Part shown: positions 8,040 through 16,238 of the stretch, piece by piece
Numbering within the stretch: the first letter of the stretch is position 1
How the letters are laid out: each line of letters begins with the position of its first letter
Assembly: GCA_938004025.1 (NCBI GenBank)
Contig: CALKXC010000068.1
Span: 1 to 21,528 of the forward strand
DNA: 21,528 nt
Direction of reading: 5' to 3'
Source: an uncultured Leucothrix sp.
GTDB lineage: Bacteria; Pseudomonadota; Gammaproteobacteria; Thiotrichales; Thiotrichaceae
Made by a program: the position numbers and the translations under genes
The notes under the pieces: generated by a model
The model's database searches: none
What the model was told of the DNA's origin: nothing
The model's input: only the letters and a program-made list of their open reading frames with translations

Positions 8040-8414
8040 CTGCATTCAGATTCTGACGAACTACGCCATTTTTGGTGAAGTATCGCTCTATCCCCTGCCT
8101 GATACCTTGATTGATGCCCTAGAGCAGACACACCGCGTTAGAAAGGCTAAGAGAGCTAAAGCGAAGGGAAAGACCGCCTCTCTCTGACCATGGGAAGAAC
8201 ACAGGCGACCAAACACGTTTGAGCAGTCATGGAAGTGGCGGATATTTCAGGTGATCACGCCACACCCAAAGGCTTCGGGGTTCGCATGGCTATGCAGACC
8301 CGAAACCCGCGCCTTGTTCAAAAGCTATTGGGCCATTCCAATCTTGAAACAACCGCTATCTATATGGATTTGGTCGGCGATGAAGCTCGCGCCGAAGTGG
8401 TTGGAGCTTGGTGA
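8040..8414 (+). pseudogene. C-terminal remnant of a second tyrosine recombinase (fragment 2)
   Basis: Pieces of a short site-specific integrase lie in successive frames. SLYPLPDTLIDALEQTHRVR lies within about 8087-8143. GRTQATKHV then meets TGA at 8220-8222, and AVMEVADISGDHATPKG is followed by GFGVRMAMQTRNPRLVQKLL and GHSNLETTAIYMDLVGDEAR. Relatives read ATPKGLRHGFGV, so about four residues including the box II arginine are missing here. The box III His (LLGHS) and the Tyr (TTAIYMD) remain. A frameshift, a nonsense codon and an internal deletion make it clearly dead. From 8229 a 61-residue frame is still open. A terminator follows directly. Confidence 0.78.
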
Positions 8415-8419
8415 TTGAT

Positions 8420-8442
8420 GCCTAGATATTCTAGGCTTTTTT
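8420..8442 (+). terminator. Rho-independent terminator after the second recombinase remnant
   Basis: GCCTAG (8420-8425) pairs with CTAGGC (8431-8436) across ATATT and is followed by six T. It is 6 bases past the recombinase stop and is probably its original terminator. Confidence 0.75.
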
Positions 8443-8493
8443 ACTATGCGACGTGTCTATATTAAGATTATCACGCTACTTGGAATCTTTTGG

Positions 8494-8922
8494 TTATGAA
8501 GATAAAGGTTGCTCTGAATTGTTGTTGCAAGCCTGCCATTCACCAGAATTTAGGTTGCTCGCAATCTCAGAATACGAGGAATTTGGATCGTATAAAAAAT
8601 CTGGATTCGCTGCCCCGAAATCTGTGAGGCCTTCTTTTGAGCGTCTCCCAAAATAACCATCTGCCACTCCAACGTCACAGTCATGTTCTAGCAGTAAGCT
8701 TTGCAATCTACGTGCATCAGGATCTGCCGCCGCCGCTGCCGCCGTATCCCCGGATTGCTGTCTGAAGGGATTCTTGTTCATGAGGGCTTGTTTTTGGCCA
8801 GGGGTCAGCTCGTCCCATACCTTTTTCGCTAAAAGCGCTTCACCGACACCACCAGCACAGCCAGTAAGAAGCACACTACAGAGGCTTATAGTAACTGTTG
8901 TACCACGGATAAAACTCATCAT
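8494..8922 (-). CDS. Small lipoprotein with a peptidoglycan-binding-like tail
   Basis: 142 residues. The N-terminus is a type II signal peptide ending in lipobox LLTGC with Cys22. A short helical part (KVWDELTPGQKQALMNKNPF) and an Ala-rich linker (about residues 60-68) follow. Residues about 72-105, RRLQSLLLEHDCDVGVADGYFGRRSKEGL, resemble the PG_binding_1 pattern (L...G...G..DG.FG..T), which would anchor the lipoprotein to the cell wall. The resemblance is partial and the usual second repeat is absent. It ends in a Ser/Asn-rich tail. It is divergent from the SH3 lipoprotein to the right, across a 297-bp intergenic region. Confidence 0.7.
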   Translation of the reverse strand: MMSFIRGTTVTISLCSVLLTGCAGGVGEALLAKKVWDELTPGQKQALMNKNPFRQQSGDTAAAAAADPDARRLQSLLLEHDCDVGVADGYFGRRSKEGLTDFGAANPDFLYDPNSSYSEIASNLNSGEWQACNNNSEQPLSS

Positions 8923-9219
8923 AAACCCTTCTTAGGTGGAATCTCAACTACATGCAAAGCTACCAAGATATCCAATTATCTAATCAACGCAGCCTTGAAG
9001 CGAAGGGAAATTCTGCATCAGATGCCGCTGTCTATTCAAGCTAGAAACAGTAACCAGATCACATACTTTAATAATTCCTTATCTACTCGATGTTTGTTCT
9101 ATAAATACGTCTAAGTAGTCTCAAGTATGGAGTCTTAGGCTGCACCTGCAAAATCTAATTATATTTAGAATTCGTGTATGCTGGATTCATCAATAATTTA
9201 GTCTTGATCATCTAATGCC
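8923..9219. promoter_or_regulatory. Divergent intergenic region between two lipoprotein genes
   Basis: The region must hold promoters for both flanking genes. For the right-hand gene TATGCT at 9177-9182 is a possible -10, within an AT-rich stretch. The ATG at 9220 lacks a clear Shine-Dalgarno sequence. No open frame or stable hairpin is seen here. Confidence 0.3.
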
Positions 9220-10017
9220 ATGATAAATAGCAAATTAAAACTCGCTCTGATTTTCATACTGCCATTGGCGCTTTCCTCATGTAAATTACTTGAGACCAAA
9301 GAAGGTCTTGGTGGCATATTGGGAGCTGTTGGAGGAAATGCTCTATGTCATGAGCTTGCTAAGAACACAAAACATCGGGGTGTAATCCGTGATATTTGTA
9401 CAGGATTAGGTGCCTTCATCGGCGCAAAAATAGGCGCGCGATTAGACGAGCAAGACAGAATAAGAATGGCCAAGACAACCCAGACTTCATTGGTGTCTGG
9501 ACAAAGTGGCTCTTGGTCCAACAGAGAAAATAAAACGAAAGGTAGCACTACGGTTTTGTCTACAAGCAGTTCCGCAACGCCGATAAAAGTAAAGGTTCTT
9601 AAAAGTAAGGTTAAAAAAGTACCACCACTTGCAATTATAGGAGCTACCTATTTAGCGAAGCAGGCATCTAATGTACGAGGGGGTCCCAGCACCGATTACG
9701 TCGTAGTGGGTAGCCTTAAAAACCAAGAAGCAGTTAGAGTCGTCGGCCAAGTCATCGGACAGCGTTGGTTTATGATAAGTGAAGGTGGTGCTGGCAGCGG
9801 CTTTGTACATGGAAACCTGTTGGAGGCTGCGCCAATCGCAGAAGTGATTGAGCAGAAAATTGATCCTGCCGATGTAGTAGAAGAAGTTGTCGCAGAGAAA
9901 ACACTCTGTCGAGTAATTGAGAATTCAGTAACGTTAGCCGACGGTAGCGTACAAAAAGAGAAGTTAACCGCATGCCAGGGCCCAAATGGATGGGAAGTCA
10001 AGAATACTCCGGCTTAG
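9220..10017 (+). CDS. Exported lipoprotein with glycine-zipper segment and SH3 domain
   Basis: 265 residues. The signal peptide ends in ALSSC, with Cys21 as the lipidated residue. Residues about 30-75 (GLGGILGAVGGNAL and CTGLGAFIGAKIGARL) form two glycine-rich segments like the glycine-zipper/17-kDa surface antigen family, ending in DEQDR. A Ser/Thr- and Lys-rich linker leads to an SH3_3-type domain at about 150-205 (NVRGGPSTDYVVVGSL ... RWFMISEGGAGSGFVHGNLL), commonly a peptidoglycan-binding module. The C-terminal part has a cysteine pair (TLCRVIE ... LTACQGPNGWEV), resembling the end of surface antigens. It lies 50 bp upstream of the Hint toxin gene on the same strand and may be co-transcribed. 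A role in envelope display or delivery of the toxin is only an inference. Confidence 0.75.
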   Translation: MINSKLKLALIFILPLALSSCKLLETKEGLGGILGAVGGNALCHELAKNTKHRGVIRDICTGLGAFIGAKIGARLDEQDRIRMAKTTQTSLVSGQSGSWSNRENKTKGSTTVLSTSSSATPIKVKVLKSKVKKVPPLAIIGATYLAKQASNVRGGPSTDYVVVGSLKNQEAVRVVGQVIGQRWFMISEGGAGSGFVHGNLLEAAPIAEVIEQKIDPADVVEEVVAEKTLCRVIENSVTLADGSVQKEKLTACQGPNGWEVKNTPA

Positions 10018-10067
10018 ACTAAAGACTTGCTGATTAAAAAACACCAACTTGCAATGCGAGGCCAGCT

Positions 10068-11786
10068 GTGAAGATTAGATACCTAAGCCCGCTTATCATC
10101 CTGTGTAGCGTACTTATAGCCTCCTTTGCCGTTGATGCAGTGGCGCAAATGCGCGGTGGCTGGTATGCCAACCAGTCAATGATGCGTCAGAACCAAATGA
10201 TGCAGCAGCAAAGAGCCGCTCAACAGCGCCAAGCAATGCAAGCGCAGCAGCGACGGCAACAACAAGCAATGCAACAGCAACGGGCGCAACGACAGCAAGC
10301 CTTACAGGCGCAGCGGCAGCGTGTCCAACAACAAATGCAAAAACGCCAACAGGCGATTGCCAGTAAACGCGCCGCAATGCAAAAACGGCAACGTACCACT
10401 CTAGTGCAACGTCAGAGCGCCATCAAATCTCGCCAAAGTACAGCCCTAGCAAAAACCTCAAAGCCGACCACTGGGCTAAAGAAAAACTCAGTCGTTCAAA
10501 AAAGGTCAATCCGCCAGCAAAGACTAGCCAAGGAACGCACTGAGCGGCTGCGTAAACTTCGATTGCAGCGTGATAAAGAACAAGCGGCTACCCAGAAGCA
10601 AAAGTTAGCTAAACAACAAAGTACGACACTTCCTCTATCTACCCTTGCGGCCCGCTCGCGCGTGACTAATACGCAGCCTGCGCTAAAACCCAAGACTACA
10701 GCGTCATTTAAACAGGCTCGATTGTCTAGTAAAACGGCAACAACAACCACCAGTCAGAAATTAAAAAAGCAACGTGACTATGTACAGGCCCGAGCGAAGC
10801 AACTCAAAAACCTAACTCTAAAGAAGCCTGTAGCCAAGCCTAAAGCCGATACACAAGCAAAGCAGAAAACTAAAAACGCAGCATCCAAAAATTTTGGTGC
10901 TTGCGATGTAATAACTAAAAAGTGCGTATGCTCGTTTGATGGCGATACAGGAGTCCTCACATCAAAAGGCACGGTGAAAATCCGGGATATCACACCTGGC
11001 AACAACCTTGTTTGGTCCAAAAACGACAAGACGGGTGATGCTTCTTGGCAGCCAGTTCTTGCTCAGTACTCAAACCACTATGAGTCACAGGTTCATATTG
11101 AACTTGCTTCCGCTGCTAACGATAACAGCTACACGATTGTTTCCAATCAAATACACCCTTTCTTTGTGATTCAAACAGGATTAAGGCCTGTTTCCAGTGT
11201 CGGTGGAATGGTTCAAGCTGGTGAGTGGGTTCAGGCTCAAGATCTACGTCAAGGGGATACCTTACTATCCGCTGAAAACATCGTTGTTGAGATTGAGCGA
11301 GTTTCGTTCGTTCCGCAGGCTTTTGAAGCCTTCAATCTGCATGTGGCGAACAACAATACTTATTTTGTCACCGATACATTATCCACAGGTAATCATTCTG
11401 TTTGGGTGCATAATGATTGCCCTTCGAAAAACAAAACTGCTAGTAATTTAAAATCAGTAAGACCTAGCGTTGCGAAGGGAGTAACTAAATTACTCACTTC
11501 GACTCGTCAAAGTTTACTAAACTCTGTCACAGACAAAAAACTATTGAGCCGTATCGATAAGTTATATCGTCAAGGTGCAAAGATTGGCAACGGAGGCACA
11601 GCAGATGCAATACGTTATGAGCTGAAAACTGGGAAGTTGTTGTCTCCCAAAGGGCACTCTCTCAAGGGTATTGAGATGAGGAATGGGTTAATGAAGGATA
11701 TTAAAAGTGGAAGACTTAATAAGACTGATACTAGAATAGCCAAGGGATTAGTTAGGGATCTACAAAATGCACTGTCAGGACAGTAA
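10068..11786 (+). CDS. Sec-exported polymorphic toxin: Gln-rich coiled coil, Hint domain, C-terminal toxin
   Basis: 572 residues from a GTG start. Residues 1-27 are a signal peptide ending VDAVAQ. Residues 28-110 are very rich in Gln, Met and Arg and should form a long coiled coil. A basic Lys/Thr/Gln-rich stretch runs to about 285. A pretoxin-Hint domain runs from Cys288 (CSFDGDTGVLTSKGTVKIRD) through SNQIHPFFVI and NTYFVTDTLSTGNHSVWVHND, about residue 450. It would self-cleave to free the C-terminal 120 residues. That tail holds GNGGTADAIRYE (507-518) and KGIEMRNGLMKDI, a signature I have seen at the ends of polymorphic toxins but cannot tie to an activity. The final Hint motif is VHNDC rather than the usual VHNxC spacing. 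An overlapping downstream gene fits an immunity protein. No Rhs, PAAR, LXG or two-partner export module is visible; Sec export is read from the signal peptide. Confidence 0.8.
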   Translation: MKIRYLSPLIILCSVLIASFAVDAVAQMRGGWYANQSMMRQNQMMQQQRAAQQRQAMQAQQRRQQQAMQQQRAQRQQALQAQRQRVQQQMQKRQQAIASKRAAMQKRQRTTLVQRQSAIKSRQSTALAKTSKPTTGLKKNSVVQKRSIRQQRLAKERTERLRKLRLQRDKEQAATQKQKLAKQQSTTLPLSTLAARSRVTNTQPALKPKTTASFKQARLSSKTATTTTSQKLKKQRDYVQARAKQLKNLTLKKPVAKPKADTQAKQKTKNAASKNFGACDVITKKCVCSFDGDTGVLTSKGTVKIRDITPGNNLVWSKNDKTGDASWQPVLAQYSNHYESQVHIELASAANDNSYTIVSNQIHPFFVIQTGLRPVSSVGGMVQAGEWVQAQDLRQGDTLLSAENIVVEIERVSFVPQAFEAFNLHVANNNTYFVTDTLSTGNHSVWVHNDCPSKNKTASNLKSVRPSVAKGVTKLLTSTRQSLLNSVTDKKLLSRIDKLYRQGAKIGNGGTADAIRYELKTGKLLSPKGHSLKGIEMRNGLMKDIKSGRLNKTDTRIAKGLVRDLQNALSGQ

Positions 11787-12138
11787 TCTTAATTTAAAGC
11801 CGTACGATTTGTTGCTTTTTATCCAGAAAACAATTCCCGATTTCAACAAGATAGCTGATACTGATGACGGAATCTACAACGCTTTGGGAGACTTTGCTAT
11901 TTATTTAAGAGATTCTTTAGATGAAAAATCAATTTCGGAATCTGATTTAAAAAACGCATTCCAAGTAATGAATATGATGGGTTCAGCGGAAGATTTAGAA
12001 GTACAAAATTTACTTGTTGTCGGTATTTTAGAAATATTAACTGACAAAGATAACGTGGTGGAAATTGTTAAAAAGCACTTAGAGGGTAATGCATCTCAAC
12101 TGTTTGAAATGGTTCTTGAAGGCTGGAAATTTAACTGA
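11767..12138 (+). CDS. Probable cognate immunity protein of the Hint toxin
   Basis: 123 residues, acidic and all-helical in appearance, with no signal peptide, so cytoplasmic. It overlaps the toxin's last 20 bases and has AGGGA about 9 bases upstream of its ATG, which suits translational coupling. SDLKNAFQVMNMM and DLEVQNLLVVGILEILTD match a pattern I recall from small immunity-type proteins (DUF7674-like) that follow polymorphic toxins. The order toxin then small acidic partner is itself the usual arrangement. The partnership is inferred from position and type. Confidence 0.7.
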   Translation: MHCQDSNLNLKPYDLLLFIQKTIPDFNKIADTDDGIYNALGDFAIYLRDSLDEKSISESDLKNAFQVMNMMGSAEDLEVQNLLVVGILEILTDKDNVVEIVKKHLEGNASQLFEMVLEGWKFN

Positions 12139-12154
12139 CAAAGATTCTACAGTT

Positions 12155-12179
12155 TTTACATGTAACTTCTACATGTAAA
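12155..12179. terminator. Bidirectional hairpin between convergent genes
   Basis: TTTACATGTA (12155-12164) and TACATGTAAA (12170-12179) form a perfect 10-bp stem with a 5-base loop. It sits in the 58-bp gap between the immunity gene and the large minus-strand gene. The stem is AT-rich and its T-tract is part of the stem, so termination strength is uncertain. Confidence 0.55.
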
Positions 12180-12196
12180 CAATTCAGTTACACGCT

Positions 12197-14656
12197 TCAA
12201 AACAACACCTCTTCCAAGCTCCAACCACTAGAACCAGTTCTAAACCTACCAAACTTCCAATCAACTACTGCATTTCTGCAAGCACCTGCTGCCATGTTTT
12301 GGAAAATATTGTTGCCATTTTCGCACTGTATATTGACTCGATATTCGCACTCAAAGTCAGTTGCAGAAGTTTGCATACAGTTTCTAACCCTAGCGCCCCG
12401 TTGCTTCGCACACATAGTAAACAACATTCCTCCATTGACGCAGTTGCGTTTGGTGAATATTGAACCCATATCTCTTTCAGTTGGCCCTGCGATTTCTTTG
12501 TAGAACGTCTCACCCTCAGGATTTAAATCTTTTAACATCGCGATTGACGGTTGATACCCAGCCTTACCCGCTTGCTCAAACCAGCTCAAGGCATCAACAA
12601 AGTCATTGTGTTCACCAGAGCTTGTTAGGAGATTTTCCGCTTTGTGATGCAACGCAGCTGCATAGCTTTGTTGTGCAGACAGTTCTATGTAGTCGCGGGC
12701 ATTCTCATCGTCTCCGGCAAACATCAGCACGCGTCCTAATTGGTATTGTTGCCTTGGATCACTTGGAGCATTCTCTACTGCCGCAATGCAAGCATCTAAT
12801 GCTCGGTCAAACTCTCTGGGGTCCAACGCCTCGTCATTAAAGTCCATACCTGCGACCAGTTTGTTCGGGTCTTCTGCGTCTCCAGCTAATCGATCGCACT
12901 GCCTAATACCATTGGAATCAGGCAACCCATTTGCAGGTTGCTCGATGAGCCTTAACAGCTCTTCTTGTGCACGCTCAGGTTCGTGGAATTCACTATCCGA
13001 TACTACGGCGGACACAGGGCTAAGGGCTTCATCACTACCCTGAACTGACGTTAAGACAAATTTAGACTCATTCGTATCATCCTGGACAATCACAAGCGAC
13101 CAAGGGCCTTTCTTCTTGCTCTGATTGAAACTGACCAGCGTATGATCGTTATCGTATAGCTCACATGCAATATCAACTAACGTTCTTGTTTCATCAAGGT
13201 TGCGAATAGGCTGGTTGTAAAAGCCCTTATCCACTGATGCATTTACCAAAAGGCTTTCGCAGATCTGATCCCTATCTTCAATGAGCTTTAAATCAACAAT
13301 TTTTTGATATTCTGCAAAGCCCTCGAACTGGCTTGTAAGCTCTTGGTAAATATTGGATTGGCTTTGTAGCTCTGTTGCTATTTGATCATCCAGTTCAAGC
13401 TCTAAAATACCTTTTTTGAATTCAGGTAAATCAGAAGCTAGCTCTGAGTTGATTTTTTCGATGGTGTGGATAACAAGTTGCTCGGACTCATCCTCAAAAC
13501 CTGAATCGCCGAACTCCCCCGCTAGAGCAAACCCTGTTTCCATGACAGTATCGGTATCGATATGTCCTTGGCCCGATGCATCTATGGTTTCTTTAGCCAG
13601 CGTTGTCAGCTCTTCCATTCGCTGATTTAGTTGGATGACTAGTTGATCAGGGTATATTCCAAGTAAAGCAGAAGCTCCAGGGAAAAGTTTTGTGCTTTCT
13701 GTGTCTGGTGCCTCGGCCAGAAAATCAGCCGCGTAATTTACGTCTAACAAAGTGGCCTCACCAAGCTCATCCTTTAGGATATTGAACTCGTCATTAACGA
13801 CTTCTACCAACTGTTTATCCATGAATTGAGTAAATTCATCAGACTCAGACAGTTCTGCTTTCTCAGTGGCTTTAACGAATAGTTGCGCGAGCGATAGTGA
13901 ATAGTCATCGAAAATCTCTGAAGCTTGTGCGGTCCAGAAATTCTGTTTCAAATTTTGCAGGTTCGTTAAATAGGTCATTAGATAATTGTCATACTGATCA
14001 GGCTTAATCGCTTGAATAGCCTCCATCAGTACATCAAGGTGGTGCTTGACGGTTTCAAAATTGGGTAAGCCAGGCCCAGCGGATTGTAAATAAGATTGAA
14101 ACCCTTCCATGTCCCCATCGACGGCTTCACTCAAGCGAACCAATTGTTCTTTGAGGATCTCGTACTGGATAGTTTCTTTTATGCCAGGAATGGCATCAAA
14201 CGGCTTATATAATGAATACAGCGCCCCAAAATTAAATAGATCTGGCTCCCTTAAATTGAAAAACAAAGCATATTGTTCAAGTGGGGCTGGTGCTGATTGT
14301 ATTGACCATTTTACGTCTGCGTTTGTATCTGCCGTGAATATCTCAACGCCATCGGTGAATCCTTTGAATTTAATTGTCTCAATTTGTCCGTCACATTCAT
14401 ACCCGAGGATATCCTTTATTGCATCGCTCCAAGTCTGAATAATCTCATCTTCAAGCTCGAATTTGTCGGCTCGCGTAGTTGAAATATTAATGGTGGCTTC
14501 TTCAGCACACTGATAGTCAGAGTCCATCGAAAATTTGATGGCATCGCCGTGCGTGGCAAGCTCGCGATCTTGAGCCGTCATGGTTGCTGAAAATGTCAGC
14601 AAAATACTAAACAAGAGGGAGCTTTTCATACCTATATTTCTTGCTCTTCTCTTCAT
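12197..14656 (-). CDS. Large exported protein with Sel1/TPR-like C-terminal repeats, function unknown
   Basis: 819 residues, or 810 if the better-placed Met10 (MKSSLLFSILLTF) starts it. The signal peptide runs to about TMTAQ, so it is periplasmic or secreted. Residues 30-500 are acidic and mostly helical (many E/D, LKEQLVRLSEAVDGD, LMEAIQAIKPDQY), of a family I do not recognise. Residues about 640-710 look like Sel1/TPR helical pairs (DRALDACIAAVENAPSDPRQQYQLGRVL, ARDYIELSAQQSYAAALHHKAENLL, DALSWFEQAGKAGYQPSIAML). The last 90 residues are cysteine-rich (KRNCVNGGMLFTMC, VRNCMQ, FECEYRVNIQC, GACRNAV), suggesting a disulfide-stabilised module. It is convergent with the toxin-immunity pair. A link with that pair is possible but unproven. 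Confidence 0.65.
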   Translation of the reverse strand: MKRRARNIGMKSSLLFSILLTFSATMTAQDRELATHGDAIKFSMDSDYQCAEEATINISTTRADKFELEDEIIQTWSDAIKDILGYECDGQIETIKFKGFTDGVEIFTADTNADVKWSIQSAPAPLEQYALFFNLREPDLFNFGALYSLYKPFDAIPGIKETIQYEILKEQLVRLSEAVDGDMEGFQSYLQSAGPGLPNFETVKHHLDVLMEAIQAIKPDQYDNYLMTYLTNLQNLKQNFWTAQASEIFDDYSLSLAQLFVKATEKAELSESDEFTQFMDKQLVEVVNDEFNILKDELGEATLLDVNYAADFLAEAPDTESTKLFPGASALLGIYPDQLVIQLNQRMEELTTLAKETIDASGQGHIDTDTVMETGFALAGEFGDSGFEDESEQLVIHTIEKINSELASDLPEFKKGILELELDDQIATELQSQSNIYQELTSQFEGFAEYQKIVDLKLIEDRDQICESLLVNASVDKGFYNQPIRNLDETRTLVDIACELYDNDHTLVSFNQSKKKGPWSLVIVQDDTNESKFVLTSVQGSDEALSPVSAVVSDSEFHEPERAQEELLRLIEQPANGLPDSNGIRQCDRLAGDAEDPNKLVAGMDFNDEALDPREFDRALDACIAAVENAPSDPRQQYQLGRVLMFAGDDENARDYIELSAQQSYAAALHHKAENLLTSSGEHNDFVDALSWFEQAGKAGYQPSIAMLKDLNPEGETFYKEIAGPTERDMGSIFTKRNCVNGGMLFTMCAKQRGARVRNCMQTSATDFECEYRVNIQCENGNNIFQNMAAGACRNAVVDWKFGRFRTGSSGWSLEEVLF

Positions 14657-15093
14657 TTCTGCACGCTCTTATAAGCTGATATTTATGTTGTTGAATACTT
14701 TCTAACTCAATAAATTATAACAAAGCAAAAGAGATGGGTGGCTTATATGCTACTACCCTAAAAGGGCGTATGACTCAAAATAGAAACCTAAATATTGCAA
14801 ATGCCACGGATGCCCATTTGCAAGGCATCGTAGTAGATTTTGTGTCTGAAACCATTTTGAGGGCGTTACTCACCGAGCAAGATTTCTCTTGTCACCAAAA
14901 ATTGATCACTATTAGCCACTTCATCACCGCTTAGATAATTGTTTCAGCGTGCTGTTGTGCCTATCGAGGCTCTAATAGGTCAAGTTTTCTATTTATCAAT
15001 GACTTAACAAATGGATTTTGAGTGCACCAAAAGCCACCCCTTTCAGTGCGCTAGCAACCTGCTTAAGTTGATTCACTTCACAAATAATATGCA
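14657..15093. other. Gene-poor stretch between the exported protein and the toxin-antitoxin locus
   Basis: A 66-codon frame at 14734-14934 (MGGLYATTLKGRMTQ..., ending SHFITA) is open, but it has no usable spacing between a ribosome-binding site and the ATG and no recognisable family. I treat it as probably not a gene. The region must hold the promoter of the minus-strand exported protein near 14657-14730. Nothing else is seen. Confidence 0.4.
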
Positions 15094-15123
15094 TTGCATG
15101 ACATATGCCATGTAAGGCATAAT
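15094..15123 (+). promoter_or_regulatory. Candidate promoter and operator of the toxin-antitoxin operon
   Basis: TTGCAT (15094-15099) and CATAAT (15118-15123) with 18 bp between them make a plausible promoter. A 16-bp near-palindrome, CATGACATATGCCATG (15097-15112, one mismatched pair), lies between them, where an XRE antitoxin would bind to autoregulate. The start point would fall close to the ATG at 15131, so the toxin mRNA may be nearly leaderless. Confidence 0.35.
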
Positions 15124-15328
15124 GTTTGCAATGACATGGCCGATACAGTTTCAACGTGAATTCGCAATCGAGTTCGATGCAATGGATGCTGAATTGCAGG
15201 ATGCCCTACTCGCGCGACTGCTGGTTTTGGAAGAAATCGGTCCAAGCCTAGGCAGGCCAAAGGTCGACACGCTAAATGGATCGGCGCACTCCAACATGAA
15301 GGAACTTAGGTTCGATCATGGCGGTGGA
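15122..15328 (+). pseudogene. HigB-like (RelE/ParE, Gp49-type) toxin, 5' part, cut by a transposon
   Basis: The first 69 codons include ITRL-type core text such as FAIEFDAMDAELQDALLARLL, EEIGPSLGRPKVDTL and MKELRF, characteristic of the phage Gp49-like branch of RelE/ParE toxins. These are usually mRNA-cleaving at the ribosome. A Tn3-family element begins at 15329. The host frame reads three codons into it and stops at 15335-15337. The rest of the gene (VWRVAFVFDPQRQG...) is at 20465-20617 in the same frame, giving 119 residues once joined, the normal size. ATG at 15131 is an alternative start, since relatives begin close to W-x-(V/I)-x-F. The toxin is inactivated by the insertion. Confidence 0.88.
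15324..15328 (+). repeat. Left copy of the 5-bp target site duplication
   Basis: GTGGA lies immediately outside the left terminal inverted repeat and is repeated at 20460-20464 outside the right one. Five base pairs is the Tn3-family length. This shows the element arrived by transposition and has not since recombined its ends. Confidence 0.95.
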
Positions 15329-15366
15329 GGGGTCTGAAGTCCAACGGTACGAAAACGTACGCTAAG
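15329..15366 (+). repeat. Left terminal inverted repeat (38 bp)
   Basis: GGGGTCTGAAGTCCAACGGT opens the repeat, which continues with ACGAAAACGTACGCTAAG. Against the reverse complement of 20422-20459 it matches at 36 of 38 positions; the differences are the adjacent AC versus GT at positions 16-17. The layout is that of Tn3-family ends. Confidence 0.95.
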
Positions 15367-15369
15367 GGC

Positions 15370-16047
<678 letters not shown>

Positions 16048-16238
16048 ATATGGTTTGGGATAGAAGATGTGATCCATTGAGAATCATTCGCTACCAACGA
16101 AATACTGATTGACAGGCTTACACTACATTGCTTTCGAGATTTAGCATCGTGAAGCATTCTGTTCTACTGCCGATACACGATGTAACATTCAAATATACTA
16201 GAACCGACGCCTCAGCTTTAGGGTGATATCCATTAGTT
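16048..16238 (+). promoter_or_regulatory. Leader region of the RNA-repair operon
   Basis: A 191-bp gap between tnpR and hen1 suggests the cargo has its own promoter. TATACT at 16194-16199 is the best -10 candidate, without a strong -35. TTGACA at 16109-16114 lacks a -10 at the right distance. AGGGTGA near 16220-16226 could be the ribosome-binding site but is about 12 bases from the ATG. No regulator gene is on the element. Confidence 0.35.

Noticed and set aside
7670..8131. A 153-codon minus-strand frame between the dioxygenase and the lipoprotein
   Set aside because: It lies antisense to both recombinase remnants, has no ribosome-binding site or recognisable domain, and is explained as a shadow frame.
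10151..10400. A tandem DNA repeat or CRISPR-like array in the CAG/CAA-rich stretch
   Set aside because: There are no regular repeat and spacer lengths; it is simply codons for a Gln-rich coiled coil.
14734..14934. A 66-codon plus-strand frame
   Set aside because: No ribosome-binding site at proper distance, no family, low-complexity composition; it is likely chance.
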